Source: Sutcliffiella horikoshii (GTDB lineage Bacteria > Bacillota > Bacilli > Bacillales > Bacillaceae_I). Taken from it: a stretch of 64,000 bases of DNA. Both the position numbers and the translations under genes were made by a program. Below are positions 19,451 through 27,817 of this stretch, one piece after another; within the stretch, counting starts at the first letter, position 1; every line of letters starts with the position of its first letter. The stretch lies in contig NZ_CP020880.1 in the NCBI RefSeq assembly GCF_002157855.1, positions 1,736,001 to 1,800,000 of the forward strand, in the 5' to 3' direction. The notes under the pieces were generated by a model. That model made no database searches. It saw only the letters and a list, made by a program, of their open reading frames with translations, and had not been told where the DNA came from.

Positions 19451-19499
19451 AGGGTAACAGATTCCTTATAAAGCTATCTATCATAGGAGGTTGAATACT

Positions 19500-20864
19500 G
19501 TGGCATTCGAATTTAAACTGCCAGATATCGGTGAAGGTATCCATGAAGGTGAAATCGTAAAGTGGTTCGTAAAACCAGGTGACGAAATCGAAGAAGATGA
19601 CGTACTTTGTGAAGTACAAAACGATAAAGCAGTCGTAGAAATTCCATCTCCTGTTAAAGGGAAAGTAACGGAATTAAAAGTGGAAGAAGGTACTGTCTGT
19701 ACTGTTGGACAAACCATCATCACACTAGACGCACCAGGTTATGAAGACCTTAAATTTAAAGGTGACGACCACGGAAGCGACGATGAAAAAGCAGAAGAAA
19801 AAACAGAAGGACAAGTTCAAGCAACAGCTGAGGCTGGTCAAGATGTGAAAAAAGAAGAAGCGCCTAAAGAAGAGCCAAAAGCTGAAACTGGCGCTGGTAC
19901 TCAAGAGCAAGTAGAAGTAGATCCAAACAGACGTGTTATCGCAATGCCTTCTGTACGCAAATATGCTCGTGAAAAAGGCGTAGAAATTCGTCAAGTAGCT
20001 GGTTCCGGCGACAATGGCCGTGTTCTTAAGAGTGATATAGATGCATTCTTAAGCGGAGGAAGCGCTAAAGCAGAAGAAACTACTACTGAAGCGGCTCCTG
20101 CAGCTAAAGAAGAAACAAAAACAGAAGCAAAACAAGAAAAACAAGCAATTCCTGCTGGTCAATACCCAGAGACTCGTGAGAAAATGAGTGGTATGCGTCG
20201 TGCAATCGCTAAAGCGATGGTTAACTCCAAGCACACTGCACCTCACGTAACATTAATGGATGAGATCGATGTGACAGAACTTGTTGCTCACCGCAAGAAA
20301 TTCAAATCAGTTGCAGCAGACAAAGGTATTAAGTTAACATTCTTACCATACGTAGTTAAAGCACTTACATCTGCGTTACGCGAGTACCCTGTACTTAATA
20401 CATCTCTAGATGATGCAACAGATGAGATTGTTCACAAGCACTATTTCAACATTGGAATCGCTGCTGATACAGAAAAAGGCTTATTAGTTCCTGTAGTGAA
20501 AGATGCGGACAGAAAGTCTATCTTCTCTATCTCCAACGAAATCAATGAACTTGCTGGAAAAGCACGTGACGGTAAATTGGCATCAGATGAAATGAAAGGT
20601 GCATCTTGCACAATCACAAACATCGGATCTGCTGGTGGACAGTGGTTCACACCGGTTATTAACCATCCAGAGGTTGCGATTCTAGGTATCGGCCGTATCG
20701 CAGAAAAACCTGTAGTGAAAGACGGAGAAATTGTAGTGGCTCCAGTTCTAGCATTATCACTAAGCTTTGACCATCGTATGATTGATGGCGCTACTGCTCA
20801 AAATGCGCTTAACCATATCAAGCGTCTATTGAACGATCCACAATTATTGTTAATGGAGGGTTAA
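19500..20864 (+). CDS. pdhC: Dihydrolipoamide acetyltransferase (PDH E2)
   Basis: The ~454-aa E2 has one lipoyl domain (residues 3-77, lipoyl Lys43 in QNDKAVVE), a Glu/Lys/Ala-rich linker, a peripheral subunit-binding domain (~130-165, [19 protein letters not shown]), a second Ala-rich linker and the catalytic core with [10 protein letters not shown]. It transfers acetyl from lipoamide to CoA. TTG 19491 abuts AGGAGG; GTG 19500 with 9-bp spacing is the likely start. pdhD follows after 3 bp. Confidence 0.98.
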   Translation: MAFEFKLPDIGEGIHEGEIVKWFVKPGDEIEEDDVLCEVQNDKAVVEIPSPVKGKVTELKVEEGTVCTVGQTIITLDAPGYEDLKFKGDDHGSDDEKAEEKTEGQVQATAEAGQDVKKEEAPKEEPKAETGAGTQEQVEVDPNRRVIAMPSVRKYAREKGVEIRQVAGSGDNGRVLKSDIDAFLSGGSAKAEETTTEAAPAAKEETKTEAKQEKQAIPAGQYPETREKMSGMRRAIAKAMVNSKHTAPHVTLMDEIDVTELVAHRKKFKSVAADKGIKLTFLPYVVKALTSALREYPVLNTSLDDATDEIVHKHYFNIGIAADTEKGLLVPVVKDADRKSIFSISNEINELAGKARDGKLASDEMKGASCTITNIGSAGGQWFTPVINHPEVAILGIGRIAEKPVVKDGEIVVAPVLALSLSFDHRMIDGATAQNALNHIKRLLNDPQLLLMEG

Positions 20865-20867
20865 TAA

Positions 20868-22280
20868 ATGGTAGTAGGAGATTTCGCAATTGATGTAGAT
20901 ACGCTTGTCATCGGTTCGGGCCCTGGCGGATATGTTGCTGCAATCCGCGCGGCTCAACTGGGACAAAAAGTAACAATCGTAGAAAAGAACACACTTGGTG
21001 GAGTATGTCTAAACGTTGGATGTATCCCTTCCAAAGCGTTAATTTCTGCAGGTCACCGCTTTGAAACAGCTCAACATTCTGAAGACATGGGAATCAAAGC
21101 TGAGAACGTAACAGTTGATTTCTCTAAAGTTCAAGAATGGAAAGCAGGAGTTGTGAAGAAATTGACTGGCGGAGTAGAAGGTCTACTTAAGGGGAATAAA
21201 GTAGACATCGTTTCTGGGGAAGCATACTTCGTAGACGGTAACACAGTTCGTATAATGGACGAAAACTCTGCGCAAACATACAAGTTTAATAACTGTATCA
21301 TTGCAACAGGTTCTCGCCCAATTGAAATTCCGACTTTTAAGTACTCCAAACGTGTTCTTGATTCTACAGGTGCATTGGCACTTAAAGACATTCCAAAGAA
21401 ACTAGTTGTTATCGGTGGAGGTTACATCGGTACGGAGCTAGGTACAGCTTATGCAAACTTTGGAACAGAAGTTGTTATTGTTGAAGCGGCAGATGAGATC
21501 TTGGCTGGATTTGAAAAGCAAATGAGCTCTCTTGTAAAGCGTAACCTGAAGAAAAAAGGAAACGTAGAAATCTTCACAAAAGCAATGGCTAAAGGTGTAG
21601 AAGAAACAGAAGATGGTGTGAAAGTAACGATTGAAGTAAAAGGCGAAGAGCAAACAATCGACGCTGATTACGTATTGGTTACTGTTGGTCGCCGTCCTAA
21701 CACAGATGAGCTTGGCCTTGAGCAAGTTGGTGTGGAAATGACAGATCGTGGCGTTGTCAAAATTGACAAGCAGTGCCGCACTAGCGTTTCTAACATCTAT
21801 GCTATCGGTGATATCGTTGATGGACCACCGCTTGCACATAAAGCTTCTTACGAAGGTAAGATTGCTGCAGAAGCAATTGCTGGTGAGCCTGCTGAGATCG
21901 ACTACTTAGGTATTCCTGCAGTAGTATTCTCTGAACCAGAACTTGCATCTGTCGGTTACACAGAAGCACAAGCAAAAGAAGAAGGAATTGAAGTGACAGC
22001 TGCTAAGTTCCCATTTGCTGCGAACGGCCGTGCATTGGCATTGAACGCAACAGACGGATTCTTAAAGCTTGTAACTCGTAAAGAAGATGGATTAATCATT
22101 GGTGCTCAAATTGCCGGTTCTAGCGCATCTGACATGATCGCTGAACTTGGTCTTGCAATCGAAGCTGGTATGACAGCGGAAGATATCGCTATGACTATCC
22201 ACGCGCATCCAACATTGGGAGAAATCACAATGGAAGCTGCAGAAGTGGCAATGGGAAGCCCTATTCATATCGTGAAATAA
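20868..22280 (+). CDS. pdhD: Dihydrolipoamide dehydrogenase (E3)
   Basis: The 470-aa flavoprotein has an FAD-binding [10 protein letters not shown], the redox-active disulfide [13 protein letters not shown], a NAD-binding GGGYIGTE, and the C-terminal dimer-interface catalytic HAHPTLGE. It reoxidises dihydrolipoamide with NAD+ in PDH and probably other 2-oxoacid complexes. Last gene of the pdh cluster; a terminator follows. Confidence 0.98.
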   Translation: MVVGDFAIDVDTLVIGSGPGGYVAAIRAAQLGQKVTIVEKNTLGGVCLNVGCIPSKALISAGHRFETAQHSEDMGIKAENVTVDFSKVQEWKAGVVKKLTGGVEGLLKGNKVDIVSGEAYFVDGNTVRIMDENSAQTYKFNNCIIATGSRPIEIPTFKYSKRVLDSTGALALKDIPKKLVVIGGGYIGTELGTAYANFGTEVVIVEAADEILAGFEKQMSSLVKRNLKKKGNVEIFTKAMAKGVEETEDGVKVTIEVKGEEQTIDADYVLVTVGRRPNTDELGLEQVGVEMTDRGVVKIDKQCRTSVSNIYAIGDIVDGPPLAHKASYEGKIAAEAIAGEPAEIDYLGIPAVVFSEPELASVGYTEAQAKEEGIEVTAAKFPFAANGRALALNATDGFLKLVTRKEDGLIIGAQIAGSSASDMIAELGLAIEAGMTAEDIAMTIHAHPTLGEITMEAAEVAMGSPIHIVK

Positions 22281-22289
22281 TGGACCAAC

Positions 22290-22328
22290 CTAAAGAGCCT
22301 CCGCAAATGTGGAGGCTCTTAATTTTAT
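22290..22328 (+). terminator. Terminator after pdhD
   Basis: Stem AAAGAGCCTCC/GGAGGCTCTT, then AATTTTATTTT. Confidence 0.9.
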
Positions 22329-22357
22329 TTTAAACACAAAAAAAGGAATCCCTCCGG

Positions 22358-22762
22358 CTAATAGGTGGAATTCCCAGCTTGATTTAAGGCTTGTTCAATG
22401 GAAACAACGATATCTTTTTTAGGCTTTGAGCCTTCTATTTGTGTTACTACTTCATTGTCATGAACCACAATTAATGAAGGGGTTGCCTTTACATTGAACT
22501 GCTTATATAATAATTTTTCATTTTCAGAATGAACTACTTTTAAATTTGCAACTTCATCTGGAAATGAATTTTTCAAATCAATGATCGCATCATAATATGT
22601 ACTCTCATCCTGTAAATTAGATTCGTCCGTAAAGAAAACGAGTGTCCGAGAATCATCAGGAAATTGAATGTGAGTTATCGATTGATTTTCTTGACAGGAA
22701 GATAAAATGAAAAAAGACAACGTGAAAAAAATAACAGCGCCTCTAATCATGGCAATCCTCAC
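22358..22762 (-). CDS. Thioredoxin-fold lipoprotein without CxxC
   Basis: The 134-aa protein has a signal peptide and lipobox ILSSC (about residue 23), then a thioredoxin-like fold with a conserved cis-Pro region (QFNVKATPSLIVVHDNEVV). The position of the usual redox motif (VFFTDESN) has no cysteines, so it should not be a classical disulfide enzyme; it may be a binding or chaperone relative. It is convergent with pdhD. No symbol is assigned. Confidence 0.75.
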   Translation of the reverse strand: MRIAMIRGAVIFFTLSFFILSSCQENQSITHIQFPDDSRTLVFFTDESNLQDESTYYDAIIDLKNSFPDEVANLKVVHSENEKLLYKQFNVKATPSLIVVHDNEVVTQIEGSKPKKDIVVSIEQALNQAGNSTY

Positions 22763-22976
22763 TTTCTATTAACAACATATATAATAATGAATAGTTACTT
22801 TTTTGTTCTGCTATTTGGTGCTATTCTACCATTAAATTTTATATAAACAGGCCTTGTCACGTAAATGTTACATAATTGAAAAATAGATAGCTCCTTTCTG
22901 GCATAATAATTATAAAGGTTTTTAATCATGATAAATCGGTTACATAAATAGAAATATGCAGTAAGGAGCTGCTTTT

Positions 22977-23225
22977 ATGAAAAATTATGTGGTATTTTTA
23001 ATACAAAATATTTTTTGGGGGACATATAGTCTGATAGAATGGTTTTCGGTTCGGGATAAAATGCAGGCCAAAATTATTTTATTAGGTATATTTATCTATC
23101 TCTGTTATACACTTGCCATGTCAATAATTCATAAAAAGAAGCATGCGGCATTGACAACTGCCATTAGTTTTATTTTCTATTTTAGTTTTCAGAGTCTATT
23201 TTACTATTTTGTTTTTGGTGGTTGA
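22977..23225 (+). CDS. Small integral membrane protein, unknown
   Basis: The 82-aa protein has three hydrophobic segments (~1-22, 27-48, 54-80), a Lys/His-rich loop (HKKKHAAL) and many aromatic residues. GTAAGGAG ends 8 bp before ATG 22977. I do not recognise a family. It stands alone between a divergent lipoprotein gene and the polysaccharide deacetylase. Confidence 0.65.
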   Translation: MKNYVVFLIQNIFWGTYSLIEWFSVRDKMQAKIILLGIFIYLCYTLAMSIIHKKKHAALTTAISFIFYFSFQSLFYYFVFGG

Positions 23226-23321
23226 ATTATCTTACTAAGATTTAATAACTGGAAAAAGATTGCCTTCATATAGTAATTGCTAGTATGATTAAAGGTGAAA
23301 CTTACGTATGGAGGAAAGAAT

Positions 23322-24260
23322 ATGAAAAAATGGATACTATCAGCATCATTATTGCTCCTCCTTGTAGCTTGCGGGCAAAATGGACAAGTTGAAAATGAAC
23401 AAAATTCCTCTTCAGAAAATCAGGCGGAAGAAAATGATTCTGTGGTGGAAGAGGATGAAAAAGAAAAAGATGTCCCTGTATCAAATACAGAAGACCCGAA
23501 AAAAGAACCTGAGGAAGAAGAAGTAGCTGACTCCGAGGAAGATCAGAATGAAAAAGAAAAAGAAGACTCTGGTAACGAGGACCAAGTACAAGAACCTTCT
23601 CCTGAAGAACCCCAATATGTCGTAAATCCTACCACTTCTGCTTTAGAACCAATAGGTGATGCAAACTCCGAGGTGGTTCTATTGACAATAGATGACGCTC
23701 CTGATTGGTATGCATTAGAAATGGCTACGACTTTGAAAGAACTTGGCGTAAAAGCTATCTTCTTTGTAAATGGTCACTTCCTTGAAACGGAGGAAGAGCA
23801 GGGGGTACTAAAGACCATTTATGAGATGGGTTTTCCGATTGGTAATCATACGATGACACATAAGTCATTAAGACAGCTTACGGAAGAAGAACAGTATGAA
23901 GAAATAGTATTGCTCAGTGACCGGGTAGAAGAAATCACAGGTGAACGCCCACGCTTTTTCCGTGCTCCGTTTGGCACTAATACAGATTATGCCTTAGAAC
24001 TTGTAAAGCAAGAGGGCATGATTGCTATGAATTGGACATACGGTTATGATTGGGAAACAGACTACATGGATGCAGAAGCACTTGCAGATATTATGGTTAA
24101 TACGGAATTTCTGAACAGCGGAGCCAATCTGTTAATGCATGACCGTGAATGGACCAAAGATGCGTTAAGCGATATAGTAAAAGGGCTTCAAGGCAAGGGA
24201 TATGAGATACTTGACCCAGACTTGATTGGGACTGAAGATGATAGCGTAGAAACGGAATAA
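23322..24260 (+). CDS. Polysaccharide deacetylase family lipoprotein
   Basis: The 312-aa protein starts with a signal peptide and lipobox LVAC, then about 85 residues of very acidic Glu/Asp/Ser-rich linker. The NodB domain (~120-300) shows LLTIDDAPDW (motif 1, Ala where the common form has Gly), GNHTMTHKSL (metal His pair), RFFRAPFGT and a late MHDREW. Such enzymes de-N-acetylate peptidoglycan or other glycans outside the cell. ATG 23322 follows GGAGGAAAG; the ATG at 23295 is upstream of that site. Confidence 0.88.
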   Translation: MKKWILSASLLLLLVACGQNGQVENEQNSSSENQAEENDSVVEEDEKEKDVPVSNTEDPKKEPEEEEVADSEEDQNEKEKEDSGNEDQVQEPSPEEPQYVVNPTTSALEPIGDANSEVVLLTIDDAPDWYALEMATTLKELGVKAIFFVNGHFLETEEEQGVLKTIYEMGFPIGNHTMTHKSLRQLTEEEQYEEIVLLSDRVEEITGERPRFFRAPFGTNTDYALELVKQEGMIAMNWTYGYDWETDYMDAEALADIMVNTEFLNSGANLLMHDREWTKDALSDIVKGLQGKGYEILDPDLIGTEDDSVETE

Positions 24261-24263
24261 ATG

Positions 24264-24298
24264 AATAACCCCCACTCCTTTGGGAGCGGGGGTTATTT
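24264..24298 (+). terminator. Terminator after deacetylase gene
   Basis: Stem AATAACCCCCACTCC pairing with GAGCGGGGGTTATT. Confidence 0.92.
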
Positions 24299-24322
24299 GT
24301 GACAATGAAAGTATGTAAAACC

Positions 24323-24446
24323 ATTGATTTCCGTTCCAGGCGCTTCGCTTGCCTGCGGGCGGTCCGTGAGCCTCCTCACAATGCTTCAGGGGTCTCACCT
24401 GTCCCTTCCTCCCGCGGGCGTCTGCGCGCCTTCCACTTCAATCAAT
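24323..24446 (-). repeat. Palindromic intergenic element, subtype A (copy 3)
   Basis: 124 bp bounded by ATTGATT/AATCAAT; both ends differ from the usual GTTGATT/AATCAAC by a matched pair of changes. It lies between convergent genes, 25 bp past a terminator. Confidence 0.9.
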
Positions 24447-24471
24447 AAGAGGACCTCATACCTCCAATGAT

Positions 24472-24897
24472 TCAACGTTTATAGTAGTACATAATGCTGC
24501 CGGTAAATAGTTTAAGCTCAGCCTCTAGCTTTTTTGCAAGAAACTTACATAGTTCGTTAGCCTTTGCTTTATCTCCGTGGGTACTTTGGTCGTGCAACGT
24601 AACTTGTATGTAGGAGAGTGGTTCAGTCTCGTCTAAGGTGGCTTGCTGTGTGCCAACTCCTATAAGAATCATTTTGTACCGATCCTCCGTACCTTTTAAA
24701 TAAAACCACTGGCCTTTGCCTTCAGGTTTTTCTTTTAATTCGTATGGGAAGGCTGCCTGGCTGTATTCCCATCCTAATTGTTTTCCAGTTTTAGATGTTA
24801 TGTCTTTATAGTAGTTTAATAACTCTTTTACATGTTCAACGGTAAGCGTTTTCTCTTTTGATTTGGGAACTAAATTAATGTAAGCGCTACTGGCCAT
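24472..24897 (-). CDS. DUF1885 family protein
   Basis: The 141-aa soluble protein (MASSAYINLVPKSKEKTLTV...TSKTGKQLGWEYSQAAFPYEL...WFYLKGTEDRYKMILIGVG) resembles the Bacillus DUF1885 family, whose role is unknown. A GTG nine bases upstream overlaps the ribosome site, so ATG 24897 is preferred. It is on the minus strand, convergent with the deacetylase, and no terminator is seen beyond the A-type repeat. Confidence 0.75.
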   Translation of the reverse strand: MASSAYINLVPKSKEKTLTVEHVKELLNYYKDITSKTGKQLGWEYSQAAFPYELKEKPEGKGQWFYLKGTEDRYKMILIGVGTQQATLDETEPLSYIQVTLHDQSTHGDKAKANELCKFLAKKLEAELKLFTGSIMYYYKR

Positions 24898-25049
24898 CAA
24901 ATTCACTCCTAAGATTACTATTCCATTATATATATTCTAGCATTAGAGGAAATCGGCTGACAATCACTAAGTGAAAATTCTTGCAAATCAAGCATTTCGT
25001 AAGTTATAATAATATTCTGAATAACCAAAAAATAAAAAGGAGGTACCTT

Positions 25050-25349
25050 ATGAACTTATTTGACAAGCTTTATGATAACAATGAGAATGTTCCTGTTCGC
25101 TTTGTTGGCTTTACGACTAAAGATGTTAGATATGATTTTGGTATCGTGTACACGAATATGTTTTTTGGTAAGCCCCTTGTCATCTGTATGCAAACCGGCC
25201 GTTCTACCCTCCTCGACCCTAAAGACATTACTGACCTTAACCACCTTCAGCATGTATTCCGAATTGATTCACAACAGGAAGCAGAAGACCTTGCAGAGTT
25301 TTTTACTGAGGCGATACCTGCAAGTCCGTTTCAAGAGCAATATGAATAA
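25050..25349 (+). CDS. DUF3055 family protein
   Basis: The 99-aa protein (MNLFDKLYDNNENVPVRFVGF...RYDFGIVYTNMFFGKPLVICMQTGRSTLL...FRIDSQQEAEDLAEFF) matches the DUF3055 family of Firmicutes. It is soluble and probably SH3/beta-rich; function unknown. AAAGGAGGT precedes ATG 25050; the frame opens further upstream without a ribosome site. It ends at a strong terminator. Confidence 0.82.
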   Translation: MNLFDKLYDNNENVPVRFVGFTTKDVRYDFGIVYTNMFFGKPLVICMQTGRSTLLDPKDITDLNHLQHVFRIDSQQEAEDLAEFFTEAIPASPFQEQYE

Positions 25350-25364
25350 AAGCTAATCTCCTTC

Positions 25365-25402
25365 GAGGCCAATGTCCTGTTTTTAGGGCATTGGCCTATT
25401 TC
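25365..25402 (+). terminator. Terminator after DUF3055 gene
   Basis: Stem AGGCCAATG/CATTGGCCT followed by ATTTCATT. Confidence 0.8.
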
Positions 25403-25428
25403 ATTAAAATAAGAAAGTTTGTAATTCA

Positions 25429-25555
25429 GTTGATTTCCGTTTCAGGCGCTTCGCTTGCCTGCGGGCGGTCCGTGAGCCTCCTCAGGCTTCGCCTTCCGGG
25501 GTCTCACCTGTCCCTTCCTCCCGCGGGCGTCTGCGCGCCTTCCACTCCAATCAAC
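25429..25555 (-). repeat. Palindromic element, subtype A (pair 1)
   Basis: 127 bp, GTTGATT to AATCAAC. The A half of a composite with the B copy 87 bp to its right. Confidence 0.9.
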
Positions 25556-25642
25556 TAGGGGTTTTTACATACCAAAAGATTCAAGAAGAATATCTTAACG
25601 AGTTAGTTGGATTAGCATAAACGTTTTTTAACGAAGTTTCTA

Positions 25643-25768
25643 GCTGTGGATTGGAGCAAATGGCAAAGACTCCTGCGGGGGGTAACGGTTGATTGAGACC
25701 CCGCAACGAAGTGAGGAGGCTCAATCACCGTCCCGCGGAAAGCGAAGCCATTTGCGGAAAGGAACAGC
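25643..25768 (+). repeat. Palindromic element, subtype B (pair 1)
   Basis: 126 bp bounded by GCTGT/ACAGC. Inner arms GCAAATGGC/GCCATTTGC pair perfectly (9 bp), and TTGATTGAG/CTCAATCA pair around the core. The core TGAGACCCCGCA and GAGGAGGCTCA are shared with subtype A read on the other strand. Confidence 0.9.
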
Positions 25769-25792
25769 GGTGATAAACCAAGTTTTATAAGA

Positions 25793-25818
25793 CTGGGCGG
25801 TTTATGCCCATTTTTATG
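25793..25818 (+). terminator. Terminator-like hairpin after pair 1
   Basis: GGGC ... GCCC followed by ATTTTTAT, about 25 bp beyond the B element; similar hairpins follow other B copies. Confidence 0.65.
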
Positions 25819-25834
25819 TGGTGGCAAATTTAAA

Positions 25835-25911
25835 TGTGTTATACAATTTAATCATTGACATAACACATTAGAGCCTTTATGATGTAAGTAAGACAACATA
25901 AAGCGCTTTCA
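25835..25911 (+). promoter_or_regulatory. SR1 promoter with CcpN-like and cre-like sites
   Basis: TTGACA (25855-25860), a 17-bp gap and TATGAT (25878-25883) form a strong sigma-A promoter. TGTGTTATACA at 25835-25845 fits the CcpN consensus TRTGHYATAYW exactly. A second near-match lies on the minus strand at 25860-25870, overlapping the -35. AAAGCGCTTTCA at 25900-25911 resembles a CcpA cre site just after the start. In B. subtilis, SR1 is repressed by CcpN and, more weakly, by CcpA under sugar. Confidence 0.8.
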
Positions 25912-25962
25912 TTAAAAGGCAGCTTTGCAAAAAAATTTCTTTTAGGAAAGAGGTTGAAGGGT

Positions 25963-26088
25963 ATGGGTACAATCATTTGTCAAACTTGTAACAGCGCGGT
26001 GGATCACTTTGAGGATGAAAAAGTTACGACTTATTATGCAAAATGTCCAGATTGTCAGTGCTCTGAAAAAAGCGAAGATTTAGCCTAG
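25963..26088 (+). CDS. sr1P: GapA-binding peptide SR1P
   Basis: This 41-aa peptide (MGTIICQTCNSAVDHFEDEK... with C-terminal YYAKCPDCQCS) matches SR1P. It has the four-cysteine pattern CxxC ... CxxC plus an extra Cys, suggesting metal binding. AGGTTGAAGGG precedes ATG 25963. In B. subtilis SR1P binds glyceraldehyde-3-phosphate dehydrogenase GapA, promotes its RNase J1 interaction and stabilises gapA mRNA; rnjA is also in this window. Too short for standard ORF cut-offs. Confidence 0.9.
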   Translation: MGTIICQTCNSAVDHFEDEKVTTYYAKCPDCQCSEKSEDLA

Positions 26089-26103
26089 AATTATATATTA
26101 ATA

Positions 26104-26150
26104 GAAAGAGCAGGTCCCCGGGGTAGGAGGGGACCTGCTCTTTGTTCATT
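26104..26150. terminator. Bidirectional terminator sr1/speA
   Basis: 15-bp stem AAAGAGCAGGTCCCC/GGGGACCTGCTCTTT between convergent sr1 and speA, with TTTGTTCATTTT on the plus side. Confidence 0.9.
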
Positions 26151-27632
26151 TTATCGAATTGCTTTGTGTTCCTTAATTACTCTTAAGGTTTTCAATTCAT
26201 GATCTTCGGGACCTTGTACTGGCAGTCCTACTTCTAACGTTCTTGTAATGTAGGACAAGTTTTCTTCTGTTATGATCTCACCAGGAGTGAAAATTGGAAT
26301 GCCTGGAGGATACACCATGATAAACTCTGCGATAATACGGCCGGCAGATTTTTCAAACGGAACAACTTCCGTTTCAGAGTAGAAGGCATCGCGTGGTGCA
26401 ATCGCTAACACCGGAATGTCGGGAAGAAGAACCTTTACTTTTTCACCGGAATCTCCAGCCTGTTGATGAAACTCTGCTGATAACTCTTTAAGGGCTTCTA
26501 ATAACGTTCCAGTCTCCACCTCTGAGTCTCCAGGTGTGATAATACAAAGAATGTTATAGAGGTCAGAAAGCTCCACTTCGATGTTATATTTTTGACGAAG
26601 CCATTTCTCGACATCATACCCTGTAAGGTTTAATTTCTTTACAGAAATAATCAACTTCGTCGGGTCATAGTCAAAGGTTGCTTTTCTGCCTAAGATTTCA
26701 GGTCCTACACAATGTAAATGCTCAATTTCATTAATAGCATCCCGTGTTTGGTTGGCAAGTTGGATCGTCTTTTCTATAAGCAAGTGTCCTTCGGTGGCAA
26801 GTCGTTTCCTTGCAACATCCAACGAAGCCAATAGTAGGTAAGAGGTGGATGTAGTGGTTAACATACTTAAAATGCTTTGAATGCGATTTACATTCACCAA
26901 TCCTTCTCGTACATTCAATATAGAGCTTTGTGTCATAGAGCCTCCAAGCTTATGGACACTTGTCGCAGCCATGTCAGCTCCGGCCTGCATAGCGGATAAA
27001 GGAAGTTCCTCATGGAAATGGATATGAACACCGTGCGCTTCATCCACAAGAACAGGGACGTTAAAAGAATGAGCAATTTCAACAATCTGGCTTAAATCAG
27101 CTGAAAAGCCAAAATAAGTTGGGTTAATGACAAGAACACCCTTTGCGTCAGGATGTTGCTGAAGCGCCTTTTCCACAGAGTCTGTCGTGATCCCGTGAGA
27201 GATTCCTAAGTCTTTGTCCACTTCTGGGTGGATAAAGATTGGAACTGCTCCTGAAAAAACAATGGCAGACATGACAGATTTATGAACATTCCTTGGTACG
27301 ATGATTTTCTCTCCAGGCCCGCATACAGCCATTACCATTGTCATGATGGCTCCACTTGTACCTTGTACGGAGAAAAATGTATGGTCAGCTCCAAAAGCTT
27401 TTGCTGCAAGGTCTTGGGCTTCTTTAATCATCCCCTTAGGCTGATGGAGATCATCAAGGGGTCCAATATTGATTAGATCTATGGAAAGAGCATTTTCACC
27501 GATGAATTCACGGAATTCTGGATCGATCCCAGCTCCTTTTTTATGTCCGGGAATATGGAATTGAACCGGGTTCCCTTTTGCATGATTTAAAAGTCCAGTA
27601 AATAATGGCGTGTCGTTTTGAGAATATGTCAA
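26151..27632 (-). CDS. speA: Arginine decarboxylase (Orn/Lys/Arg decarboxylase family)
   Basis: The 493-aa fold-type I PLP enzyme has FHIPGHKKGAG near the N-terminus, VDEAHGVH (PLP Asp) and SVHKLGGS with the Schiff-base Lys228, followed by the C-terminal Orn/Lys/Arg decarboxylase domain (YPPGIPIFTPGE). Length and position next to sr1 match B. subtilis SpeA, which makes agmatine for polyamine synthesis. Lysine decarboxylase activity cannot be excluded from sequence alone. Confidence 0.94.
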   Translation of the reverse strand: MTYSQNDTPLFTGLLNHAKGNPVQFHIPGHKKGAGIDPEFREFIGENALSIDLINIGPLDDLHQPKGMIKEAQDLAAKAFGADHTFFSVQGTSGAIMTMVMAVCGPGEKIIVPRNVHKSVMSAIVFSGAVPIFIHPEVDKDLGISHGITTDSVEKALQQHPDAKGVLVINPTYFGFSADLSQIVEIAHSFNVPVLVDEAHGVHIHFHEELPLSAMQAGADMAATSVHKLGGSMTQSSILNVREGLVNVNRIQSILSMLTTTSTSYLLLASLDVARKRLATEGHLLIEKTIQLANQTRDAINEIEHLHCVGPEILGRKATFDYDPTKLIISVKKLNLTGYDVEKWLRQKYNIEVELSDLYNILCIITPGDSEVETGTLLEALKELSAEFHQQAGDSGEKVKVLLPDIPVLAIAPRDAFYSETEVVPFEKSAGRIIAEFIMVYPPGIPIFTPGEIITEENLSYITRTLEVGLPVQGPEDHELKTLRVIKEHKAIR

Positions 27633-27817
27633 CTTACTTATGCACCTCTTTAATTTAGCTTAGTTTCGGTTTCGTTTATCTTAACGCATCGAATTACGCA
27701 GAACAAACATTCACATAAAACAAATGAAATTATAGCATTTATCCTCTTCATTGCATAGCAGGAATTTGCCACATTATAAAGAAACATATAAAGAGAGATA
27801 GAAAGGGGAAGATGATC

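Larger units (their letters stand above)
25889..26150 (+). ncRNA. sr1: SR1 dual-function regulatory RNA
   Basis: The transcript is inferred from the promoter at 25855-25883 to the strong terminator at 26104-26143 (AAAGAGCAGGTCCCC pairing GGGGACCTGCTCTTT). It contains the SR1P reading frame and lies between pdhD and speA as in B. subtilis. There SR1 base-pairs with ahrC mRNA (arginine catabolism activator) and also encodes SR1P. The 5' end is estimated, not measured. Confidence 0.82.

Noticed and set aside
19725-20246. Minus-strand Phe/Ser-rich ORFs in pdhC
   Set aside because: Antisense of the Glu/Lys-rich linkers of E2.
24097-24398. Minus-strand ORFs over the A copy at 24323
   Set aside because: Repeat-derived shadow reading frames overlapping the deacetylase gene.
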